Shown one piece after another: positions 57,922-64,000 of a stretch of 64,000 nt of DNA. The stretch spans positions 3,162,001-3,226,000 of the forward strand of contig NZ_JAMZDZ010000001.1 of NCBI RefSeq assembly GCF_024172085.1, read 5' to 3'. The position numbers and the translations under genes were made by a program. The notes beneath the pieces were generated by a model. The model searched no databases. It saw nothing but the letters and a program-made list of their open reading frames with translations, and was not told where the DNA came from. The DNA comes from Hamadaea flava (GTDB lineage: Bacteria; Actinomycetota; Actinomycetes; Mycobacteriales; Micromonosporaceae). Each line of letters opens with the position of its first letter. The first letter of the stretch is position 1.

Positions 57922-58653
57922 TCAGGGGCACCAGGCGGTTTCGGCGGCCCACTGCTCCGCCACGCCGATGACCAGGTCCACGACCGGGTCCTTCACATCC
58001 GTGTACGCGATCCGGTCGGCCACGTTATCGGCGAGCACTCGCTTGAACTGGGCGTACGCCGGAACTGCGGCGGGGTGTGCCCGGAACCAGTCGCGGAACA
58101 ACAACGCGACGCGTTCGTTCGGCGAGCCCGTTAGGCGTACGTGGAGGTTCACGGGGCCGTCCGGATGGCCACGCCGGTGCCAGAACCGCTTCGCCCACCG
58201 CGCCGGGTCGTCGTCGCTGCCGGCCGGCACGTGATCCCGGTTGACCGGCGTACGCCCGAAGCCGAGCCCGCCCAACGGCCCGTCGAACGCGTCGGCGGCG
58301 GCGTCGAGGTCGGCGACGCTGACCTGGAGGTCGATGAGATCCTTCGCGGCCATTCCCGGGATCGCGGTGCTGCCGATGTGCTCGATCCGCAGCGCCTGGG
58401 GACCGAGGACGCTCGTCAGCTTGCCGATGAGCGACTGCGCCCGCGCCGGCCACTGGTCGTCGTAGTCGGCGACGATCGCGGGATCGCCAGGCGGATACGT
58501 GATCGCCTGGGCGACGATGACCCGGTCGCCGTTGAACGTCAGCGCCGGGGATCCGTGCAGCCGGTAGCCGTCGGCCAGGGCCGCGCTCACCCGCTCGCAG
58601 AACGCGGAGTCGTCCGGTCCGGTGAGTACGCGATAGGGCAACGGCTGGCTCAT
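57922..58653 (-). CDS. DUF1737-GrpB fusion protein
   Basis: A 243-residue protein of two parts. Residues 4-55 (PYRVLTGPDDSAFCERVSA, then DGYRLHGSPALTF) are a DUF1737 domain. Residues about 60-240 are a GrpB/UPF0157 nucleotidyltransferase-fold domain (RIEHIGSTAIPGMAAKDLID, VNLHVRLTGSPNERVALLFR). GrpB domains are related to nucleotidyltransferases; in other bacteria some are fused to dephospho-CoA kinase. The role of the fusion is unknown. ATG 58653 is chosen because the DUF1737 domain starts there. Confidence 0.82.
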   Translation of the reverse strand: MSQPLPYRVLTGPDDSAFCERVSAALADGYRLHGSPALTFNGDRVIVAQAITYPPGDPAIVADYDDQWPARAQSLIGKLTSVLGPQALRIEHIGSTAIPGMAAKDLIDLQVSVADLDAAADAFDGPLGGLGFGRTPVNRDHVPAGSDDDPARWAKRFWHRRGHPDGPVNLHVRLTGSPNERVALLFRDWFRAHPAAVPAYAQFKRVLADNVADRIAYTDVKDPVVDLVIGVAEQWAAETAWCP

Positions 58654-58730
58654 GACCGGAAATGGTATCGGCCGACCGATCTTGCGCTGTCGGCGAACTG
58701 CCTTGGGCGTACCAGTTGGTGGGGTGTTGA

Positions 58731-59726
58731 GTGGGCCGCATGGAGATCCTTGTTCTGGGCGGCACGGCCTTTCTGGGCCGGGAGTACGCGAGCCAGGCGG
58801 TGGCGCGCGGGCATCGGGTGACGTGTCTGGCGCGTGGCGAGAGCGGCGCGGTGGCCGAGGGTTCGACGCTGGTGGTGGCGGACCGGAACGAGCCGGGGGC
58901 ATATGACGCCGTCGCGGACCGGGAGTGGGACGCGGTGCTGGAGGTGTCGTGGCAGCCCGGAATGGTTCGCGGCGCGCTGGACGCGTTGGCGGCCCGGGCC
59001 AAGCATTGGACCTACGTGTCGTCGGGCAACGCCTACGCGTCGTTCGGTACGCCCGGCGCGGACGAGTCGTTCCCGTTGCGTGCGGCGACCGAGCTGGACG
59101 TCGTGGAGCAGGAGCTGTACGGCGAGGCGAAGGTCGCGTGTGAGGAGGCGTCGCAGGCGGCGCTCGGGGATCGGCTGGTGATCGCCCGTGCGGGGCTGAT
59201 CGGCGGGCCCGGGGATCGCAGTGACCGGGCGGGGTATTGGGTCGCGCGGGCGGCTCGGGCGGCGGAGGAACCGCTGCTGGTGCCGGACACTCCGGACGTC
59301 GCGACGCAGGTCGTCGACGTCCGCGACGTGGCCTCGTGGCTGCTCGACCTCGGCGAGTCCGGTACGCCCGGGGTGTTCGACACGGTCGGGCCGATCGTGC
59401 CGTTCGGGGAGTGGATCGAGCTGTGCCGCCAGGTCGGCGGGCACACCGGGCCGGTCGTCGCTGCCCCGGCCGAATGGCTGCGAGCGCAGGAAGTCAAGGA
59501 ATACATGGGGCCGGAGTCGCTCGCGATGTGGCTCGTCGACGCCGACTACGCCGGGTGGTCCACCCGAACCGGAGCCGCTGCGCTCGCTGCCGGGCTGACG
59601 CATCGGCCGCGGGCCGAGTTCCTCGCGGACGTGCTCGCTTGGGAGCGGTCGCTGGGGCTCGACCGGGATCGGCGCGCTGGGCTCAGCTCCGGTCGCGAAC
59701 GCTCCCTGCTCGCCTCGCTCGCCTGA
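58731..59726 (+). CDS. NAD-dependent epimerase/dehydratase (extended SDR)
   Basis: A 331-residue Rossmann-fold protein. ILVLGGTAFLGREYASQAVA is the cofactor loop. YVSSGNAYASFG lies at the active-site Ser/Tyr position, and QVVDVRDVASWLLDLGE is typical of the atypical SDR group related to chloroplast CSP41 and mRNA-binding proteins. The YxxxK motif reads YGEAKVACE. GTG 58731 has GGTGGGG upstream; ATG 58740 would also work. Substrate unknown. Confidence 0.88.
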   Translation: MGRMEILVLGGTAFLGREYASQAVARGHRVTCLARGESGAVAEGSTLVVADRNEPGAYDAVADREWDAVLEVSWQPGMVRGALDALAARAKHWTYVSSGNAYASFGTPGADESFPLRAATELDVVEQELYGEAKVACEEASQAALGDRLVIARAGLIGGPGDRSDRAGYWVARAARAAEEPLLVPDTPDVATQVVDVRDVASWLLDLGESGTPGVFDTVGPIVPFGEWIELCRQVGGHTGPVVAAPAEWLRAQEVKEYMGPESLAMWLVDADYAGWSTRTGAAALAAGLTHRPRAEFLADVLAWERSLGLDRDRRAGLSSGRERSLLASLA

Positions 59727-59780
59727 CCGTTCGCCTCGCCCGGCGCGTCCGACCGCTCGCCCCGCCCTCGCTCCGGGGGC

Positions 59781-59870
59781 GTGATCATGAACTATGAGTC
59801 GTGATCGACCGGCGTGTCGTGTCCGTGGCGCCCTGATCGTTCCCCGGCCGTGGTGATCGATTCCGGGGCG
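59781..59870 (+). repeat. Repeat family R2, copy C
   Basis: Matches 15179-15271 over GATCATGAACTA, GTCGTGATC, ACCGGCGTGTCGTGTCC and CCCTGATC. Its tail TCCCCGGCCGTGG also matches 15292-15304. It fills the gap between the SDR and DNA ligase genes. Confidence 0.8.
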
Positions 59871-59900
59871 GGTGTCGTACGCCGGTGACACCATGGGGAC

Positions 59901-61418
59901 GTGCTGTTCGCAGAGGTGGCCGCGACGTCGGAGGCGGTCGGGGCGACGTCCGCCCGCAAGGCCAAGATCGAGTTGCTGGCGAAGACGTTGCGCGGGTTCT
60001 CCGCCGAGGAGGCCGCGGCCGGTGCCGCGTTCCTCGCCGGTGAGCTGCGGCAGCGTACGACGGGGGTGGGGTGGGCCTCGCTCCAGGCCGCGCCGCCGCC
60101 CGCCGACATCGCGACGCTGACGGTCGGCCAGGTCGCGGCCACCGTCGACCGGCTCGCCGGGATCAGCGGCCCCGGTTCGCAGGCCCGGCGCAAGGACGAG
60201 GTCCAGGCGCTGTTCGGGGCGGCGACCGCCCCCGAGCAGAAACTGCTCCGCGGGCTGTTCACCGGCGAGGTGCGGCAGGGGGCTCTCGCGGGGGTCCTGG
60301 CTGACGCCATCGCGCAGGCCGCGGATGTTCCGGCAGCGGCGGTACGCCGTGCGCTGCTCCTCAGCGGGGACCTCGCGATCGTCGCCGCGACCGCGTTGCA
60401 GGGTGGCGCCGTCGCGCTCGGCGAGTTCACGCTGGCCGTCGGCCGTCCGCTCGCCCCGATGCTGGCCCAGTCGGCGTCCGGGGTCGACGAGGCGCTGACC
60501 GTCACGGGCGTGCCCGCGATGGCCGACGTCAAGCTCGACGGCGTACGCATCCAGGTGCACAAGTCGGGCGATGAGGTGGCCGTCTTCAGCCGCAGTCTCG
60601 ACGACCTGACCGCCCGGCTGCCGGAGATCGTGGCCGCCGTCCGCTCGCTGCCCGCTCGCGACCTGGTGCTCGACGGGGAGGCGCTGGCCCTCGACGAACA
60701 GGGGCGGGCACATCCGTTCCAGATCACGGCGTCGCTCGCCGCGACCCGGTCGGGCGCGCCCGGCGGATTGGTGGCGAAGTTCTTCGACGTGCTGCACGCC
60801 GACGGCCACGATTACCTCGACGAGCCGGGGCACCGGCGCTGGGCCGCACTCTCCTCCCTGGTGCCGGCAGAACTGCTGATCGACCGGCAGGTGGTCACGT
60901 CGACCGAGGAGGCGGAGGCATACTTCGCCGCCGCGGTCGAAGCCGGCAACGAAGGGCTGGTCGTGAAGGCCGTCGACGCGGCGTACGACGTGGGCCGGCG
61001 GGGTGGCGCGTGGGTGAAGGTGAAGCCCCGGCACACCCTCGACCTCGTCGTGCTGGCCGTCGAGTGGGGCCACGGCCGGCGTACGGGGCTGCTGTCGAAC
61101 CTGCATCTCGGTGCGCGCGATCCGCGTACCGGGGGCTTCGTGATGCTGGGCAAGACGTTCAAGGGGCTCACCGACGAGATGCTGCGCTGGCAGACGGAGC
61201 GGTTCCTGGAGCTGGCCGTCGAGCGCGGCGACTGGGTCGTCACCTTACGCCCGGAGCAGGTCGTCGAGGTGGCCTTCGACGGAGTGCAGACCAGTCCGCG
61301 CTATCCCGGTGGGGTGGCGCTGCGGTTCGCTCGCGTGCTGCGGTACCGGGACGACAAGCGAGCGGACGAGGCGGACACGATCGACGAAGTACTCCGCATT
61401 CACGCGGGCACGTCATGA
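59901..61418 (+). CDS. ligB: ATP-dependent DNA ligase, LigB type
   Basis: A 505-residue ligase. The N-terminal DNA-binding domain runs to about 180 (LLRGLFTGEVRQGALAGVLA). The adenylation motif is VKLDGVRIQVHK with Lys211. Further motifs are DGEALAL, NEGLVVKAVDAAY, WVKVKPRHTLDLVV and a C-terminal OB fold (FVMLGKTFKGLTDEML). It seals nicks using ATP; in mycobacteria LigB is an accessory, non-essential ligase. GTG 59901 is the start. Its stop (61416-61418) lies in repeat R3 copy B. Confidence 0.92.
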   Translation: MLFAEVAATSEAVGATSARKAKIELLAKTLRGFSAEEAAAGAAFLAGELRQRTTGVGWASLQAAPPPADIATLTVGQVAATVDRLAGISGPGSQARRKDEVQALFGAATAPEQKLLRGLFTGEVRQGALAGVLADAIAQAADVPAAAVRRALLLSGDLAIVAATALQGGAVALGEFTLAVGRPLAPMLAQSASGVDEALTVTGVPAMADVKLDGVRIQVHKSGDEVAVFSRSLDDLTARLPEIVAAVRSLPARDLVLDGEALALDEQGRAHPFQITASLAATRSGAPGGLVAKFFDVLHADGHDYLDEPGHRRWAALSSLVPAELLIDRQVVTSTEEAEAYFAAAVEAGNEGLVVKAVDAAYDVGRRGGAWVKVKPRHTLDLVVLAVEWGHGRRTGLLSNLHLGARDPRTGGFVMLGKTFKGLTDEMLRWQTERFLELAVERGDWVVTLRPEQVVEVAFDGVQTSPRYPGGVALRFARVLRYRDDKRADEADTIDEVLRIHAGTS

Positions 61419-61464
61419 TCAGCGGATTTTTCGCGGGGCCATGACCCCACGAAACTTCCGTTGA

Positions 61465-61467
<3 letters not shown>
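61415..61467. repeat. Palindromic repeat family R3, copy B
   Basis: ATGATCAGCGGA (61415-61426) and TCCGTTGATCA (61457-61467) form arms with one mismatch. The left arm supplies the stop of the DNA ligase gene and the right arm the stop of the convergent ROK gene. It probably also acts as a two-way terminator. Confidence 0.85.
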
Positions 61468-62637
<1,170 letters not shown>

Positions 62638-62658
62638 GTGTTCACCTCTTGACAGCTA

Positions 62659-62675
62659 TGTAAACGATTTGGACA
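62659..62675. promoter_or_regulatory. Candidate operator in the ROK/binding-protein divergent region
   Basis: TGTAAACGATTTGGACA has a half-conserved palindrome around a central CG, as in sugar repressor sites. TTGACA boxes lie at 62649 and 62691. The stretch 62640-62700 is AT-rich for this genome. The ROK protein is the likely binder. Confidence 0.35.
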
Positions 62676-62745
62676 CTTGCGTCAGCCCGTTTGACAAAAC
62701 CCCCATGAGGGTACCGGCGACCGCCGGACCGACCTAGGGAGTCCC

Positions 62746-64000
62746 ATGACCAACGAGGCAAGAGCTACCCGCCGTGCGCTGCTTCAAGCCGCGTTGGCAG
62801 CGCCGATGCTAGCCGCGTGCGGCGGAGTTTCCACGAGCGGCGCCGGTGGCGCGGGTTCGGTGAACTTCCTCTCGACCCAGTTCACCCCGGTCGAGGAGCG
62901 CCAGCGGTTCGAGAAGATCCTCGCCGACAAGGTGACCAGCGCCAAGGTCGGCTACAACCCCGTCGACAACTCCACTTTCGCCACCACTCTGCGTACCCAG
63001 GTGGAAGCCGGGAAGGTGCAGGTGAACCTGGTCGGCGGCCTGCACGGTGACCTGGCGCCGCTCGGCGACAAGCTGATGGACCTCGACGACCTGGCCGGTT
63101 CCCTCACGGACCGCGGGTTCGCCGCGGACCTGATCGAGCTGGGCAAGCTCGGCGGGACCACGACGAAGTACATCCCGTGGATGCAGGCCACCTACATGCT
63201 GGCGGTCAACAAGAAGGCGTTGCAGTGGCTGCCCGCCGGCGCGGACGTGCAGAAGCTGACCTACGACCAGTTCTTGAGCTGGATGACGGCGGCGAAGGCG
63301 GGCAACGGCGGCAAGCCGGTGTTCGGGCTCGGCGCCGGGCCGAAGGGCCTCTATCACCGGTTCTTCCAGGGTTTCCTGCTGCCGAGCTTCACCGGCGGGC
63401 AGATCACCACGTTCCGCAGCGCCGAGGCGGTGACGGCCTGGGAGTACATGAAGGAGCTCTGGGGGCAGACCGCGCCCGCGTCGACCAACTACGACTTCGT
63501 CCAGGAACCGTTGCAGCGTGGTGAGGTGCTCGTCGGCTTCGACCACGTCGCCCGGCTCGCCACCGCACCGAAGGACAAACCGGACGAGTGGCTCATGGTG
63601 CCCGCGCCGAGTGGCCCGAAGGGGCTGGGCTACATGCTGGTCATCGCCGGGTTGGGCATCCCCAAGGGCGCGCCCGACGCCGACAAGGCCAAAGAGGTCA
63701 TCCGGACACTGACCACGCCGCCGGTCCAGACCGAGGTGTTGCGGCAGAACGCGTTCTTCCCCGTGGTGAAGGCCGATCTGCCAGGCGACCTGCCGGCCGC
63801 GATCGGGTTGGAGGCCAAGGCTGTCGCCGCCCAGCAGTCCGCCACCAGTGCGATCGTCTCGCTGCCGCCGGTCGGGCTCGGCGCCAAGGACGGTGAGGTC
63901 AGTCAGATCTTCAAGGACACGTTCAAGGCGATCTGCCTCGACGGCAAGCCGGTGAAAGCGACCCTGGACGCGCAGGCGACCAAGCTCAACGGGATCCTCG
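62746..64000 (+). CDS. ABC sugar-binding lipoprotein, 5' part
   Basis: Open from ATG 62746 to the end of the window with no stop (418 codons). AGGGAG lies upstream. MTNEARATRRALLQAALAAP has a twin Arg and leads to the lipobox MLAACGG (Cys25). The mature part (SVNFLSTQFTPVEERQRFEK, ATYMLAVNKKALQWLPAG, FQGFLLPSFTGG, VLVGFDHVARLATAP) is a solute-binding protein of the carbohydrate type. It is divergent from the Gly-Ser ROK regulator. Permease genes probably follow beyond the window. The sugar is unknown. Confidence 0.9.
   Translation, partial: MTNEARATRRALLQAALAAPMLAACGGVSTSGAGGAGSVNFLSTQFTPVEERQRFEKILADKVTSAKVGYNPVDNSTFATTLRTQVEAGKVQVNLVGGLHGDLAPLGDKLMDLDDLAGSLTDRGFAADLIELGKLGGTTTKYIPWMQATYMLAVNKKALQWLPAGADVQKLTYDQFLSWMTAAKAGNGGKPVFGLGAGPKGLYHRFFQGFLLPSFTGGQITTFRSAEAVTAWEYMKELWGQTAPASTNYDFVQEPLQRGEVLVGFDHVARLATAPKDKPDEWLMVPAPSGPKGLGYMLVIAGLGIPKGAPDADKAKEVIRTLTTPPVQTEVLRQNAFFPVVKADLPGDLPAAIGLEAKAVAAQQSATSAIVSLPPVGLGAKDGEVSQIFKDTFKAICLDGKPVKATLDAQATKLNGIL

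Noticed and set aside
57922-58902. Longer start for the DUF1737-GrpB protein at 58902
   Set aside because: The extra N-terminal residues are Pro/Arg-rich and overlap the promoter and start of the divergent SDR gene. The DUF1737 domain begins at Met 58653.

Overview
The window is about 70 percent GC, with dense genes, many GTG starts, ATGA/GTGA overlaps and enzyme families typical of actinobacteria: F420-dependent luciferase-like enzymes, MmpS-like protein, ATP-dependent DNA ligase of the LigB type, ROK-controlled sugar importers without their own ATPase, SpoIIE/STAS partner-switching proteins. A filamentous actinobacterium, perhaps a Micromonosporaceae member, fits best, but the sequence alone does not prove the family. 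No tRNA, rRNA, CRISPR, phage or transposase gene was seen.

Layout. 0-8 kb: end of a 14-helix MFS exporter; an operon phosphoesterase-LysE exporter-PAP2 phosphatase divergent from a CGNR zinc-finger protein with a 31-bp palindrome between them; an alpha/beta hydrolase-TetR pair; a CE1758/CE1759-type luciferase-like monooxygenase plus FMN reductase; a small low-affinity iron permease-family protein. 8-15 kb: a signalling island with a stand-alone receiver, a 1461-residue soluble poly-HAMP hybrid histidine kinase, a GAF-SpoIIE phosphatase and a STAS antagonist. 15-28 kb: housekeeping and accessory genes (acetyltransferases, DUF4180, NIPSNAP, Sir2, acyl-CoA ligase, GH18 chitinase, a tightly overlapped GNAT-PfkB-APH operon, Fes-like esterase, MmpS-like protein, RidA, a dehydrogenase/LysR divergent pair, a secreted cell-wall hydrolase and a 51-residue membrane peptide). 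28-35 kb: FAD oxidoreductase; a divergent alanyl-tRNA synthetase preceded by what looks like a leaderless leader peptide and RNA attenuator; a small acidic protein; an F420-type enzyme; an alcohol dehydrogenase. 35-46 kb: one giant secreted RHS protein (3547 residues) ending in a HINT domain and an unrecognised 127-residue tip, with no immunity gene beside it. 46-49 kb: two MarR-type regulators and a class I lysyl-tRNA synthetase. 49-57 kb: an alpha-glucoside operon (ROK regulator, two permeases, binding protein, GH15, GH31). 57-64 kb: HAD hydrolase, DUF1737-GrpB fusion, SDR protein, LigB-type ligase, a second ROK regulator with a Gly-Ser microsatellite, and the start of another sugar-binding lipoprotein.

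Between the genes lie at least four families of short palindromic repeats, each present two or three times in the window. Most end in or contain TGATCA/GATC. In two places the element supplies the stop codons of flanking genes. The strongest leads for something undescribed are the orphan RHS toxin tip with its Lys/His-rich segment, the alaS leader, the poly-HAMP kinase with recently duplicated units, and these GATC-bearing repeat families.
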